64,000 nt of DNA from Dietzia lutea (GCF_003096075.1 NZ_CP015449.1:1116001-1180000); one strand, 5' to 3'. Counted from the first letter of the stretch, positions 1 through 9,765 are shown. Made by a program: numbers and translations. Notes: generated by a model not told the origin, from the letters alone.

Positions 1-1598
1 CCAACCGCCCCATGGCCCGCGCGGACCAGCCCGACCTCATCTACAAGACCGAGGAGGCCAAGTTCGCCGCCGTGGTGGAGGACATCGCCGAGCGGGTCGA
101 GAAGAAGCAGCCGGTGCTCGTGGGCACCGCCTCCGTCGAGCGCAGTGAGCACCTGTCCCGGCTGCTCACGCGCAAGGGCATCAAGCACCACGTCCTCAAC
201 GCCAAGTTCCACGCCCAGGAGGCGCAGATCATCGCCCAGGCCGGCCGGCCCGGCGCGGTCACGGTCGCCACCAACATGGCCGGCCGCGGTACCGACATCG
301 TGCTGGGCGGCAACCCCGACATCATCGCCGACCTCAACCTCCGCGAGCGCGGCCTCGACCCGGTCACCACCCCGGAGGAGTACGAGGCCGCGTGGGACGC
401 CGAGATCGAGCGGATGCGCACGCTAACGAAGGAGGAGGCCGAGCGGGTCCGCGAGGCCGGAGGCCTCTACGTGCTGGGTACCGAGCGGCACGACTCGCGC
501 CGCATCGACAACCAGCTGCGTGGCCGCTCGGGGCGCCAGGGCGATCCGGGGGAGTCCCGCTTCTACCTGTCGCTGGGTGACGAGCTCATGAGGCGCTTCA
601 ACGGCGCCGCCGTCGAGGCGATCATGAACAGGCTGAGCCTGCCCGACGACGTGCCCATCGAGGCCGGCATGGTCTCGCGGGCGGTGAAGAACGCCCAGAC
701 GCAGGTCGAATCGCAGAACTTCGAGATCCGCAAGGACGTGCTCAAGTACGACGAGGTGATGAACCAGCAGCGCACGGTCATCTACCGCGAGCGCAAGCGC
801 ATCCTCGAGGGCGAGGACATCACCGACCAGGTCGAGTCGATGATCTACCAGGTGGTCAGCGCCTACGTCGACGGCGCCACCGCCGAGGGATACGTCGAGG
901 ACTGGGACCTGGAGAAGCTGTGGGACGCGCTGCGGCAGCTCTACCCCGTGTCGATCACCGCGCAGGAGATCATCGACGGGGACGAGTACGGCTCTCCCGG
1001 CGACCTGTCCGCCAAGAACCTCAAGGACGCCGTCCTCGACGACGTCTTCGCCCGGTACGACGAGCGCGAGTCCGAGATCGAGGACATCGGCGGCGAGGGC
1101 GCGATGCGCCAGCTCGAGCGGTCTGTCATGCTGCAGGTACTCGACCGCAAGTGGCGTGAGCACCTCTACGAGATGGACTACCTCAAGGAGGGCATCGGCC
1201 TGCGGGCCATGGCCCAGCGCGACCCGTTGGTCGAGTACCAGCGCGAGGGCTACGACATGTTCTCGGCGATGATGGACGGCGTGCGCGAGGAGACCGTGGC
1301 GTTCCTGTTCAACGTCAAGGTGCAGGCCAACCAGCAGCAGGCGGCGATGGCCGGCCCGTCGGCCGCGCAGGCCGCGTCGCTGGCGGGTGCCAACCCCATC
1401 CTCCAGGCGGCCGGCACCGGCCGCGACGTGAGCGGGCAACAGATGCAGTTCTCGGGCCCGTCGGAGAGCGGCGACGCCCAGCTGGTCGACGAGGGCGCCA
1501 CCGCCAACCGGGCCGAGCGCCGCTCGCAGGAGCGTCAGCAGCGGGCCGAGCGCCGGGAGCGGGCCGCCCGGACCGCCTCGCGCGGTCGCCGGGACTGA
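1..1598 (+). CDS. secA: Protein translocase subunit SecA (C-terminal part)
   Basis: This is the 3' part of SecA, the ATPase motor that drives preproteins through the SecYEG channel. The reading frame is already open at base 3, so the N-terminal region (NBD1 and preprotein crosslinking domain) lies outside the window. Visible are the second nucleotide-binding domain with [25 protein letters not shown] and [13 protein letters not shown], followed by the helical scaffold and wing. The tail is rich in Ala, Gln and Arg and has no Cys-rich zinc motif, which is typical of actinobacterial SecA1 but not of E. coli SecA. The downstream gene order matches that of M. tuberculosis secA1, so this is probably the essential SecA1 rather than an accessory SecA2. 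Confidence 0.97.
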   Translation, partial: NRPMARADQPDLIYKTEEAKFAAVVEDIAERVEKKQPVLVGTASVERSEHLSRLLTRKGIKHHVLNAKFHAQEAQIIAQAGRPGAVTVATNMAGRGTDIVLGGNPDIIADLNLRERGLDPVTTPEEYEAAWDAEIERMRTLTKEEAERVREAGGLYVLGTERHDSRRIDNQLRGRSGRQGDPGESRFYLSLGDELMRRFNGAAVEAIMNRLSLPDDVPIEAGMVSRAVKNAQTQVESQNFEIRKDVLKYDEVMNQQRTVIYRERKRILEGEDITDQVESMIYQVVSAYVDGATAEGYVEDWDLEKLWDALRQLYPVSITAQEIIDGDEYGSPGDLSAKNLKDAVLDDVFARYDERESEIEDIGGEGAMRQLERSVMLQVLDRKWREHLYEMDYLKEGIGLRAMAQRDPLVEYQREGYDMFSAMMDGVREETVAFLFNVKVQANQQQAAMAGPSAAQAASLAGANPILQAAGTGRDVSGQQMQFSGPSESGDAQLVDEGATANRAERRSQERQQRAERRERAARTASRGRRD

Positions 1599-1629
1599 TC
1601 GGTCCCACCCGGCCACCGCGCCGGGGCGC

Positions 1630-2190
1630 TCACACCAACCGCAGGGCCGTACAGCCGGCCCCCGTGGAGGTCACCCGGATGCGGGCCGCGACGGCGAACA
1701 GTCGCGGCCCGCGCGCGTATGTGGCGCAGACCTCGTAGTCCCGCGGCCCGGAGTCCTCGTCCGGCCCCGCGTCCGTGGCCACCGCGCCGGCGGCATGGAT
1801 GTGGAGGCGGTGGAGTCTCGCCGGACCCAGGTGCTGCCCGGGCACGCCGACGCGCGCGAGTGAGCGCAGCATCTCCATGAGGTGCGGTGGGAACGCCCCG
1901 CGGGTGTTCTGCGGCGCGCGCCGGCGATCCACGACCTCCAGCGCCATGACGATGAGCGCGTGGGCGGCCCGGCGTGCCGGCACGGGTACCTCGTCGTCCG
2001 AGGCGGGTACGGGCCTGGGGGAGCGGTCGACGACGCGCTCGCGCTCCCGCGAGCCCGGTTCGGGTTCCGTCGGCGGCAGGGGCCGGATCCGGCCGTCCTC
2101 CGTGCGCGTCTCCGCGGCGCCCCCGGCGGCGATCACGGCCGCGGGCGGCGGCCGACCGGACGTCGGTGCGGATACGGGTGTCGGTGTCAT
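1630..2190 (-). CDS. Rv3235-like (DUF6459) protein
   Basis: A 186-residue protein. The N-terminal half is low-complexity Pro/Ala/Arg-rich. The C-terminal part carries the compact pattern of Rv3235-family proteins: a helix with ALIVMALEVVDRRRAPQ, then alternating strands ending ARIRVTSTGAGCTALRLV. The function of the family is unknown. The frame is open further upstream, but the ATG at 2190 was chosen because the added sequence is Arg-rich, looks non-coding and runs through the oppositely oriented HAD gene. The gene is convergent with secA, 31 bp away; Rv3235 lies in the same neighbourhood in M. tuberculosis. Confidence 0.75.
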   Translation of the reverse strand: MTPTPVSAPTSGRPPPAAVIAAGGAAETRTEDGRIRPLPPTEPEPGSRERERVVDRSPRPVPASDDEVPVPARRAAHALIVMALEVVDRRRAPQNTRGAFPPHLMEMLRSLARVGVPGQHLGPARLHRLHIHAAGAVATDAGPDEDSGPRDYEVCATYARGPRLFAVAARIRVTSTGAGCTALRLV

Positions 2191-2307
2191 CTGGCTGGGC
2201 TCCTCCCGCGCTCGACCCTTAGGTGGTCTCGCGTCCTCTACCCTCTTGACGCCGCGGATCGCGGCCGTGGTTCCACCTCGCCTACTGCACGCCCGACGGG
2301 TGTTGCC

Positions 2308-2313
2308 TAGGCT
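2308..2313 (+). promoter_or_regulatory. -10 element (TAGGCT) of the HAD gene
   Basis: TAGGCT ends 6 nt before the ATG at 2320. This spacing puts transcription start at or within a base or two of the start codon, so the mRNA is probably leaderless. No convincing -35 element is seen. Confidence 0.5.
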
Positions 2314-2319
2314 GTCCCC

Positions 2320-2730
2320 ATGCGTGGACTGATAGTCGACTACTTCGGCGTGCTGGACGGCACGGACGAGGACCGTGAGAACTGGCGGTCGATCTTGACC
2401 GGTGCGAGGGCCAACGACGTGCGCCTCGCCGTGCTGAGCAACGAACCCGAGGGGCCGGGCGCCGACCGCGTCCGCGAGGACGCCCGTGAGTACGGGATCG
2501 ACCACGTGGTGCTCAGCGGCGCGATCGGCGTCGAGAAGCCGGAGCCGGAGGCCTTCCTCGAGGCCGCCCGCCGCCTCGAGCTCGAGCCGAGGGAGTGCGT
2601 GATGGTCGACGACGCGATCGAGAACATCCTCGGCGCGGTGCAGACCGGCATGATCGGCGTGTTCTACCAGGTGTTCGATCGGGCGGCCGTGGAGATCCGC
2701 GGTCTGCTCGGGTTGGACGAGGCGGTCTGA
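2320..2730 (+). CDS. HAD-like hydrolase family protein
   Basis: A 136-residue protein with a minimal HAD fold. The start has the motif I-like VDYFGVLDG, with Asp7 as candidate nucleophile. Motif II is LSNE at about residue 43, and VEKPEPEAF supplies the motif III Lys. CVMVDDAIENILGA supplies motif IV acids. The cap domain is nearly absent, and the protein is shorter than typical HAD phosphatases (about 200 residues or more). The substrate cannot be told. It lies 4 bp upstream of the wax ester synthase-like gene and is probably co-transcribed with it. Confidence 0.8.
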   Translation: MRGLIVDYFGVLDGTDEDRENWRSILTGARANDVRLAVLSNEPEGPGADRVREDAREYGIDHVVLSGAIGVEKPEPEAFLEAARRLELEPRECVMVDDAIENILGAVQTGMIGVFYQVFDRAAVEIRGLLGLDEAV

Positions 2731-2734
2731 CGCC

Positions 2735-4132
2735 GTGGCGACCAGGCTGGCCACCGCGGACGCGGACCTGCTCCTCGGGGACGCCGCGCGTTCCCGGAGC
2801 CGGCACTCGTGTTCGTTGGCACTGGTCGCCCGCGACGAACCGTGGGACATCGACCGCGTCATGGAGTTCGTCGACACGCGGCTGGCCGACGCGCCCCGCT
2901 ACCGGCAGCGGATCCGGCAGGTCCCGTTCGGCCTGGCCAGGGCGGTCTGGGTCGACGACCCCGACTTCGACCTGAGCTTCCACGTCCGTCGGTCGGCGCT
3001 GCCCGCGCCGGGCGGGACGCGGCAGTTGGCCGACCTGGTGGCCAGGCTTGTCGACAGGCCCCTCGAGGCTGACCGTCCGCTGTGGGAGCTGTACCTCATC
3101 GAGGGCCTGCCCGACGGCCGGTTGGCGATCCTCACCAAGACCCACCACGTCCTGCTGGGCGGGCCCAACGCCGTCGACCTGGCGCAGGTGCTCATGACCG
3201 ACGAGCGCGTCTCGGCGGACGTCGACGAGGTCGCCACCTGGACGCCCGTGCCGTCGCCCGGCGACGGGGTGCTGGTGCTGGACGCGCTCATGACCATCGC
3301 GACCGACCCGCTGGAGCTGGTCCGGCGTTCGGGGCGCCTGGCGAACGCGCTGGAGCGGGCCACACGCGGCCTCGTGGGGGCGGCCACCCTCTCCGTGCTG
3401 CGTCCCGGCGGGGGTCTGTCGGAGATGTTCCGCACCGAGCGCCCCCGGGGCAGCAGGGTCGGGCTCGCGTCGTTCCCGTTGTCCGAGGCGAGGGACATCG
3501 CCCGGGCGCACTCCTGCAAGGTCAACGACGTGGTGCTCGCCGTCCTGTGCGGGGCCCTGCGGTCCTGGATCCTGTCCTGCGGTCATCCGCTGGCCACGTC
3601 GGACAGCCTGCGCGCGATCGTGCCGATGGCCGTGACCGCCGAGGCCGACGGCGCGGAGGCGCCCGGCGATGTGACGTCCGCGGAGATCGCCTCGGCGCTC
3701 ATCGGCATGCCGGTGGGGGAGCCCAACCCCCGGATGCGGTTGGCGCAGATCGCCCGCGAGGCCGCGACCCAGCGGTACCCGCGGGAGGCGGTCGGCGCCA
3801 AGTCCCTGGCCCGGCTCTCCGGGTTCGCCCCGCCCACCCTGCACGCGCTGGCCTCCCGGGCGGCGATCATGTTGCCGTCGGAGAGCTACGACCTGGTCGT
3901 GACCAACGCCCCCGGTCCGCAGCGCAAGGTGTTCTGGGGCGACGGCGAGCTGGTCGAGGTCTACCCCGTCCCGGCGCTGCTCGAGGGCCAGGCGCTGGCC
4001 GTGTCCATGAGCAGTTACTCCGGCACCGTGTACTGCGGCTTCACCTCCGACCGCCAGGCCGTCCCGGACGTCGAGGAGATCGGCGAGCTGATCGCGTCGG
4101 CCCTGGACGAGCTCGCCGGTTCCGCCGGCTGA
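2735..4132 (+). CDS. WS/DGAT-family O-acyltransferase with altered active-site motif
   Basis: A 465-residue member of the wax ester synthase/acyl-CoA:diacylglycerol acyltransferase family, which makes storage triacylglycerol or wax esters. The condensation-like N-terminal domain has PLWELYLIEGL, and the C-terminal DUF1298 half has NDVVLAVLCGALR and VVTNAPGPQ. The family motif HHxxxDG appears as His137-His138-Val-Leu-Leu-Gly142-Gly143. The catalytic second His is kept, but the Asp is Gly. M. tuberculosis has tgs3 in the same neighbourhood. The GTG start at 2735 gives the normal N-terminus (LATADADLLL). It may be active with reduced rate, or may be a divergent paralogue. Confidence 0.9.
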   Translation: MATRLATADADLLLGDAARSRSRHSCSLALVARDEPWDIDRVMEFVDTRLADAPRYRQRIRQVPFGLARAVWVDDPDFDLSFHVRRSALPAPGGTRQLADLVARLVDRPLEADRPLWELYLIEGLPDGRLAILTKTHHVLLGGPNAVDLAQVLMTDERVSADVDEVATWTPVPSPGDGVLVLDALMTIATDPLELVRRSGRLANALERATRGLVGAATLSVLRPGGGLSEMFRTERPRGSRVGLASFPLSEARDIARAHSCKVNDVVLAVLCGALRSWILSCGHPLATSDSLRAIVPMAVTAEADGAEAPGDVTSAEIASALIGMPVGEPNPRMRLAQIAREAATQRYPREAVGAKSLARLSGFAPPTLHALASRAAIMLPSESYDLVVTNAPGPQRKVFWGDGELVEVYPVPALLEGQALAVSMSSYSGTVYCGFTSDRQAVPDVEEIGELIASALDELAGSAG

Positions 4133-4193
4133 CCCCTGCCGGCCGATCCACCGGTGCCCCCGTAACCGTCACCCGCCCCAGGAAGGCCCACCG

Positions 4194-4715
4194 ATGCGAC
4201 TGTTCATCCCCGCCACGCTGACGATGCTCGAGACCCTGCTGGACGCGGGCGAGATGCCCGTGCGGAGCGGGACCGCGTTCGCGGCGACCCCCGCCCTGAT
4301 CGAGTCGTACGCGGAGGGCGACATGGAGGAGATCGAGCACGTGGCGTTCCTCGAGGCCGCCCGCGCCTCGCTCCGCCTGCTCGGAGGCGAGCTCGATTCG
4401 GGCGCCGCACACGAGGCCCACCCGTACCGCCGTGTCGTGGTGAGCGCGGACGTGCCGGACGAGCAACTCACCCCGCGCCCGGATCTCGACACCGCCGTCG
4501 TGCGCCTGGCCGGCGGGACGGTCGCGATGGCCGACATCGCGGCCGTGCACGTGGACCTCGCGGGAGCGGTCGACCTGGTGCGTGACGCCGTCGAGGCGGT
4601 CGATCGGGCCGATCTCGGGGACGAGGACGCGGAGCTCACCGTGGGCGACGCCCTCGACGTGGATCTGGCGTGGTACGACGCCGTGGAACTACCGTTCCTG
4701 CTCACCCTTCTCTGA
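4194..4715 (+). CDS. DUF6912 protein (Rv3231c-like)
   Basis: A 173-residue acidic protein beginning MRLFIPATLTMLETLL and ending LAWYDAVELPFLLTLL, the typical head and tail of the actinobacterial DUF6912 family. It has no signal peptide, membrane segment or recognisable catalytic motif. The function is unknown. It sits between the acyltransferase and the reductase gene, the order known in mycobacteria, which hints at a link to lipid metabolism but does not show it. Confidence 0.8.
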   Translation: MRLFIPATLTMLETLLDAGEMPVRSGTAFAATPALIESYAEGDMEEIEHVAFLEAARASLRLLGGELDSGAAHEAHPYRRVVVSADVPDEQLTPRPDLDTAVVRLAGGTVAMADIAAVHVDLAGAVDLVRDAVEAVDRADLGDEDAELTVGDALDVDLAWYDAVELPFLLTLL

Positions 4716-4823
4716 GGGCGACGGTATGGGCGTCGGCGGCTTACCTACGCTACCGTAGGTTCATCTTTCGGCAGCGTCGGTCCGATCCCCGGGCCGCGGG
4801 TGGCCGGACGCGAGGAGGCACCA

Positions 4824-5942
4824 ATGTCCGAGTCGAAGAGCGGGCTCAGTCGCATCATGCGGGCGGCGGCCGCGCGGGTCCCCGAACCCCGGGGCGCGCG
4901 TCGGTTCCTCAACCGCCTGACCCACCCGCTGCGCATGGACGACTATTCGTCGCTCATCTACCCGCTGTGGTCCGCGCGGGAGCTGCGCGGCGAGATCGTC
5001 TCCGTGCGCCGCGAGGCCGACGACGCGGTGACGCTCGTCATCAAGCCGGGCTGGGGCGCCACCCCGGAGTACCGCCCGGGTCAGTACCTGGGGATCGGCG
5101 TGCTGCTCAACGGCCGCTGGACGTGGCGGTCGTACTCGCTGACCTCGGCGCCCACGAGCGGTCGTGGCGAGTACTCGGTGACCGTCAAGGCCATGCCGGA
5201 GGGCCTGCTGAGCAACCACATCGTCGGCACCGTCGAGCCGGGCACCATCGTCCGGCTGCAGGCCCCGGCCGGTGACTTCCACCTGCCCTCCCCGACGCCG
5301 GACAAGCTGATGTTCGTCACCGCCGGGTCGGGGATCACCCCCGTGATGGGCATGCTGCGGTCGCTGGACCGGCGCTCGGCCGACGAGCGGTTCCCCGACG
5401 TGGTCCACGTCCATTCCATCCGCGACCGTGAGGACGCGCTGTTCCACGACGAGCTGCTCGCGTTGGAGCGCACCCAGCCGGGGTACACCCTGCACCTGCG
5501 GGTGACCAGCGAGGAGGGTCGCATCAACGCCGAGCAGATGGCCGCGCTGGTGCCGGACTGGTCCGAGCGGCCCACGTGGGCGTGCGGTCCGTCGGCGATG
5601 CTCGACGAGCTGACCGAGCACTTCGAGGCCTCGGGCCGCGACGACCTGCACGTCGAGCGGTTCACCGTGGACCGCAACGCCGGTGCGTCGGGCGGGACGG
5701 TCAAGTACGGCTCCACCGGCAAGACCGTCGAACTCGACGGGGCCACGACGATCCTCGAGGGCGGGGAGAGCGTCGGCGTGCAGATGCCGTTCGGGTGTCG
5801 CATGGGCATCTGCCAGACCTGCGTCGTGGGCCTGGACGAGGGGCACGTGCGGGACCTGCGCAACGGCACCGATCACGGCCCGGGCGAGCGGATCCAGACG
5901 TGCGTGTCGGTGGCGCTGGGGGACGTCGAGCTCAAGCTCTGA
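4824..5942 (+). CDS. Ferredoxin reductase-type oxidoreductase (FAD/NAD(P)/2Fe-2S)
   Basis: A 372-residue electron transfer protein like M. tuberculosis Rv3230c, which passes electrons from NADPH to the acyl-CoA desaturase DesA3. Domain order is a short N-terminal extension, the FAD-binding barrel with WRSYSLTSAP, the nucleotide domain with VTAGSGITPVMGML and CGPSAML, and a C-terminal plant-type 2Fe-2S domain with CRMGICQTC and a final Cys in IQTCVSVA. The ATG at 4824 has a GAGG ribosome site; the GTG at 4800 is less likely. A desA3-like desaturase is not next to it in this window. Confidence 0.92.
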   Translation: MSESKSGLSRIMRAAAARVPEPRGARRFLNRLTHPLRMDDYSSLIYPLWSARELRGEIVSVRREADDAVTLVIKPGWGATPEYRPGQYLGIGVLLNGRWTWRSYSLTSAPTSGRGEYSVTVKAMPEGLLSNHIVGTVEPGTIVRLQAPAGDFHLPSPTPDKLMFVTAGSGITPVMGMLRSLDRRSADERFPDVVHVHSIRDREDALFHDELLALERTQPGYTLHLRVTSEEGRINAEQMAALVPDWSERPTWACGPSAMLDELTEHFEASGRDDLHVERFTVDRNAGASGGTVKYGSTGKTVELDGATTILEGGESVGVQMPFGCRMGICQTCVVGLDEGHVRDLRNGTDHGPGERIQTCVSVALGDVELKL

Positions 5943-5988
5943 CACCGCGCGGCGCCCGGCGCTGGCCCGCGGGCCCGCGGCGGGCGCC

Positions 5989-7038
5989 TCAGTCCTGGTC
6001 CAGCCCCAGCGCCCACGGGTCGTTGGACTGCAGCGCTCCCAGAAGCTCGCGTACGGCCATCGCCCGTCGGTGCACGGCCGGATCGTCGATGGCGTCGAAC
6101 GCACACTCGGGGTCGGCCGGCGGTCCCTGGTGGGTGCAGCCGCGCGGGCAGGCCGCCGCGATCTCGTCGAGGTCGGAGAACGCGGCCACCACGTCGTCGG
6201 GCGAGACGTGCGCCAGTCCGAAGCTGCGGATGCCGGGCGTGTCCACCACCCAGCCGCCGGAGGCCAGTTCGAGCGCGACCGACTGGGTGGAGGTGTGTCG
6301 GCCCTTGCCGACGCCGGAGACCACGCCGGTCGCCCTGTCCGCCCGCGGGACCAGGCGGTTGACCAACGTCGATTTGCCGACCCCGGAGTGGCCGATCATC
6401 GCGGAGATCCGGCCGTCGATCACGGCGTGGAGATCGTCCAGCTCGTCGTCGACCCCCACCCGGAGCACCGGCACGTCGAGGGCGGCGAACTCGGCCGCGA
6501 ACACGGACGGGTCGTCCAGGTCGCCCTTGGTCAGGCACAGGACCGGGTCCAGGCCGCCGGTGTAGGCGGCCACGAGCGCACGGGCGACGAAGCCGGCGCG
6601 CGGCGGTGGGTCGGCCACGGCGACCACGATGAGCAGGAGTTCGGCGTTGGCCACCACGACCCGCTCGTAGGGGTCGGAGTCGTCGGCGGTGCGACGCAGC
6701 ACGGTGGAGCGTTCCTCGACGCGCACGATGCGGGTGAGGGTGTCGCGCGCGCCGGACAGGTCACCGACCACGCCCACACGGTCACCCACCACCACGGGCG
6801 TGCGTCCCAATTCGCGCGCCCGCATGGCGACGACGCGGGTCCCGGCGCTGTGCCCGGGCCCGTCGTCGAGCAGCACGCACCCCCACCGGCCGCGGTCGAC
6901 GGCGACGACCATCGCGGCGGCCGCATCGTCGTGGCTGGGCCGGCGCTTGGTGCGCGGCCGTGACCCCTTGCCGGGCCTGATCCGGACGTCGGATTCGTCC
7001 CACCCGCGTGCGCCGCCCGCACCCCGTCCGCTCGGCAT
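5989..7038 (-). CDS. rsgA: Ribosome small subunit-dependent GTPase A
   Basis: A 349-residue circularly permuted GTPase that acts late in 30S subunit maturation. The motif order is permuted as expected: the OB-fold first, then G4 (LTKGD), G1 (GHSGVGKST), G2 (GVGKGRHTST) and G3 (DTPGIRSFGL). The zinc knuckle ACPRGCTHQ ... ECAF follows. It starts 9 bp downstream of the aroA stop, so the two form an operon. The N-terminus has an extra basic stretch of about 35 residues before the OB-fold. Confidence 0.95.
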   Translation of the reverse strand: MPSGRGAGGARGWDESDVRIRPGKGSRPRTKRRPSHDDAAAAMVVAVDRGRWGCVLLDDGPGHSAGTRVVAMRARELGRTPVVVGDRVGVVGDLSGARDTLTRIVRVEERSTVLRRTADDSDPYERVVVANAELLLIVVAVADPPPRAGFVARALVAAYTGGLDPVLCLTKGDLDDPSVFAAEFAALDVPVLRVGVDDELDDLHAVIDGRISAMIGHSGVGKSTLVNRLVPRADRATGVVSGVGKGRHTSTQSVALELASGGWVVDTPGIRSFGLAHVSPDDVVAAFSDLDEIAAACPRGCTHQGPPADPECAFDAIDDPAVHRRAMAVRELLGALQSNDPWALGLDQD

Positions 7039-7047
7039 GGTGGTCCG

Positions 7048-8349
7048 TCAGCCTCGTCCGGTGAGCATGTCGGCCCACATGGTGGTGAAGCCGGGCAGGG
7101 TCTTGGAGGTGCACCCGATGTCGTCGACCTCGACGCCCGGCACGACCAGCCCGACGATGGCGCCGGCGGTGGCCATGCGGTGGTCGGCGTAGGCGCGCCA
7201 CGGGGCGCCGCGCAGGGGAGCGGGGGTGATCTCGAGGCCGTCGTCGAGCTCGGTGACGCCGCAACCCACGGCGCCCAGCTCGGCGGCCAGCGCGGCGAGG
7301 CGGTCGGTCTCGTGGCCGCGAAGGTGCGCGATCCCCGTGAGGCGCGACGGGCCGTCGGCCAGCGCGCACAGCGCGGCGACGGTGGGTGTGAGCTCGCCGA
7401 CGGCGGACAGGTCCAGGTGGACGGCAGAGAGGCGGGAGGGGCCGACGACGACGAGGGTGCCGTGGTCCGCACCGTCGGCGATCTCGAGGGTCACGGACGC
7501 GCCCATGGCCCGCAGGATGTCGCGGATGGCGTCGCCGGGCTGGGTCGTGGTGGCGGGCCAGTGCGGGACGCGGACGGTTCCGCCTGTGACCGCCGCGGCG
7601 GCCAGAAACGGGGTGGCGTTGGACAGGTCGGGCTCGAGGACCCGGTCGACGGCCGCGATCGGGCCGGGGGCGACCCGCCATGACGACGGGGTCGGCTGCT
7701 CGACGGTGACGCCGGACTCGCGGAGCATCGCCAGCGTCATCTCGATGTGCGGTCCGGACGGAACGGGCGAGGCACCCACGTGGACGAGGTCGACGCCCTC
7801 GTCGAAGCGGGCGGCCGAGAGCAGGAGGCCGGAGACGAACTGGGACGAGGCGGAGGCGTCCATCTCGACGCGGCCCCCGCGCAGCGAGCCCGTGCCGGAG
7901 ACGGTGAAGGGCAGGCGCTCGCCGTCGATCTCGGCGCCGAGGGCCCGCAGCGCGTCGAGCACCGTGGACTGCGGGCGGATCCGGGCGGCGAGGTCGCCGT
8001 CGAAGGTCGAGGGGCCGGAGGCGAGGGCGGCGATCGGGGGGACGAAGCGCATGACCGTCCCGGCCAGCCCGCACTCGACGTCGCCCCCGCGCAGCGGGCC
8101 GGGCGTGATGGTCAGGTCGGTGTCGTCGGGGTGGAGGTCGCCGGCGGGGCCCTCGACCCGGGCGCCCACGGACCGCAGGGCGCCGATCATGAGGTCGGTG
8201 TCCCGGCTGCGCAGGGTGCCGGTCAGCCGGGAGGGGCCGTCGGCCAGGGCGGCGAGGGGGAGGGCGCGGTTGGTCAACGACTTGGATCCGGGGACTACGA
8301 CGTCGGCGTCCACGGGGGCTGCGGCGACGGGGGCGCTCCAATGACTCAC
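7048..8349 (-). CDS. aroA: 3-phosphoshikimate 1-carboxyvinyltransferase (EPSP synthase)
   Basis: A 433-residue EPSP synthase, which joins shikimate-3-phosphate and phosphoenolpyruvate in the shikimate pathway for aromatic amino acids. Signature motifs are [17 protein letters not shown] near the N-terminus, GLAGTVMRF, and [15 protein letters not shown] near the C-terminus, with [12 protein letters not shown]. The GTG at 8349 (VSHWSAP) was chosen because mycobacterial AroA starts at the same place; an in-frame ATG at 8367 is an alternative. It is divergent from the SRAP gene, with about 58 bp between them. Confidence 0.96.
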   Translation of the reverse strand: MSHWSAPVAAAPVDADVVVPGSKSLTNRALPLAALADGPSRLTGTLRSRDTDLMIGALRSVGARVEGPAGDLHPDDTDLTITPGPLRGGDVECGLAGTVMRFVPPIAALASGPSTFDGDLAARIRPQSTVLDALRALGAEIDGERLPFTVSGTGSLRGGRVEMDASASSQFVSGLLLSAARFDEGVDLVHVGASPVPSGPHIEMTLAMLRESGVTVEQPTPSSWRVAPGPIAAVDRVLEPDLSNATPFLAAAAVTGGTVRVPHWPATTTQPGDAIRDILRAMGASVTLEIADGADHGTLVVVGPSRLSAVHLDLSAVGELTPTVAALCALADGPSRLTGIAHLRGHETDRLAALAAELGAVGCGVTELDDGLEITPAPLRGAPWRAYADHRMATAGAIVGLVVPGVEVDDIGCTSKTLPGFTTMWADMLTGRG

Positions 8350-8407
8350 CCGGCCATTGTCGCCCATCGCGGGCGCTTCCGGCGGATCCGGGTGCGAGGA
8401 TGTCGGC

Positions 8408-9211
8408 ATGTGTGGACGGTTCTCGCTCTCTTCGGACCCGGCGCAGCTCGCGCTGGAACTGGACGCGGTCGACGAGGCGTCCGCTCCACCCGTCGGCCTC
8501 CACCCGGACACCGCGCCGACCACGCCGCGGTTCAACATCGCCCCCACCACGACCGTCCCGGTCCTGACGCTGGACGTGCCGCGCGAGAGCCTCGACGAGG
8601 CCGCGGGCCCCGCCGCCCCGCGGCGGGTGCTGCGGGCCATGCGGTGGGGGCTGGTCCCGTCGTGGACCAAGGAGTCCCAGCGCCTGCCCACCCTGTTCAA
8701 CGCCCGCGTGGAGACCGCGGCCTCCAAGCCGGCGTTCCGCGCCGCCGTCGCCCGCCGGCACTGCGTGGTGCCGATGGACGGCTGGTACGAGTGGGTGCCC
8801 GGTGAACCCGCCTCCCCGGGCGCCAAGGCGGGACCCAAGCAGCCGTACTTCATGAGCCTGCCGGGCGACCGCGGCCTGCTGATGGCCGGGCTGTGGGAGG
8901 CACGGCGCGACCCGGTCGACCCGTCCGTCACCCGGTTGTCGTGCACGATCCTCACCACCGAGGCGCTGGGCCCGCTGCGGCGGATCCACGACCGGATGCC
9001 GCTGGCCGTCCACCCGGACCTGGTGGCGGACTGGCTCGACCCCGCGGTGATCGGCGACCCGCGCGCGCTGGTCGACGGCGCGGGCGGGGATCTCGGGGAG
9101 TGGGCGGAGTCGGTGGAGATCCGCCCGGTCTCCCGGGCGGTGTCGAACGTCCGTAACGAGGGGCCGGAGCTCGTCCGGCCCGTCGACCCCACCGAGGGGA
9201 TGTTGTTCTAG
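8408..9211 (+). CDS. SRAP domain protein (YedK/HMCES-like abasic site shield)
   Basis: A 267-residue SRAP domain protein. Members crosslink to abasic sites in single-stranded DNA through the Cys left at position 2 after Met removal, protecting the lesion from breakage. The start [10 protein letters not shown] fixes ATG 8408, because Cys2 must become the N-terminus. Other family motifs are [35 protein letters not shown] and IHDRMP(L) with the catalytic His. Its last four bases (CTAG) are shared with the convergent YbaK gene. M. tuberculosis Rv3226c is the counterpart beside aroA. Confidence 0.95.
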   Translation: MCGRFSLSSDPAQLALELDAVDEASAPPVGLHPDTAPTTPRFNIAPTTTVPVLTLDVPRESLDEAAGPAAPRRVLRAMRWGLVPSWTKESQRLPTLFNARVETAASKPAFRAAVARRHCVVPMDGWYEWVPGEPASPGAKAGPKQPYFMSLPGDRGLLMAGLWEARRDPVDPSVTRLSCTILTTEALGPLRRIHDRMPLAVHPDLVADWLDPAVIGDPRALVDGAGGDLGEWAESVEIRPVSRAVSNVRNEGPELVRPVDPTEGMLF

Positions 9212-9765
9212 CGGGACGTCGTGACCGGCGCAGTCACCGCGCCGGTCAGCCGGACCAGCTCCGCGGGGTCGAGTTCGATCTCCCAGCCGCGCCGCCCGGC
9301 GCTGCACAGGACCGTGCGGTGACCGAGCGCGGAGGCGTCGATCACCGTGGCCAGGGGCCGCCTCTGACCGACGGGGGAGACGCCACCCACCACGTAGCCC
9401 GTGGTCTTCTCGGCGACGTCGACCGGCGCGAGCGTGGCCCTGCCGCACCCGAGCGCGGCGGCCGCGGCCTTGAGGTCGAGCGAGGACGTCACCGGCAGCA
9501 CCGCCACCGCCAGGGCGACGCGGGAACCCGCCGGCGGCCGCCCGGTCGCCAGGACGAGGGTCTTGAGCACCCGGTCGGCGTCCACCCCCAGGCGCTCGCC
9601 CATCACGCGGGCGGCCTCGTCACCGTATGCGGTCTCGCCGCTCGTGTCGTAGGTGTGGATCTCGTGGGCGACGCCGGCGGCCCGCAGCGCGGCGACCGCG
9701 GGGGTCGCCGCGGCGCCGCCGCGTCCACCCGCCGCGGCAGCACCGCGTCCGCTCTTCCTGCCCAC
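9208..9765 (-). CDS. ybaK: YbaK/EbsC-type aminoacyl-tRNA deacylase
   Basis: A 185-residue protein of the YbaK family, which hydrolyses mischarged Cys-tRNA(Pro) or related species. It has the family's central strands (VLKTLVLATG), the DLKAAAAALG helix, and the C-terminal signature GYVVGGVSPVGQRRPL followed by CSAGRRGWEIELDPAELVRLT. An Ala/Gly-rich N-terminal stretch of about 20 residues precedes the fold, so a slightly later start is possible. Its stop overlaps the SRAP stop in a shared CTAG. Confidence 0.9.
   Translation of the reverse strand: MGRKSGRGAAAAGGRGGAAATPAVAALRAAGVAHEIHTYDTSGETAYGDEAARVMGERLGVDADRVLKTLVLATGRPPAGSRVALAVAVLPVTSSLDLKAAAAALGCGRATLAPVDVAEKTTGYVVGGVSPVGQRRPLATVIDASALGHRTVLCSAGRRGWEIELDPAELVRLTGAVTAPVTTSR

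Noticed and set aside
2191-2877. Long minus-strand extension of the Rv3235-like frame (to 415 residues)
   Set aside because: It overlaps the well-supported HAD gene on the other strand, lacks family similarity, and is a typical open frame of GC-rich DNA.
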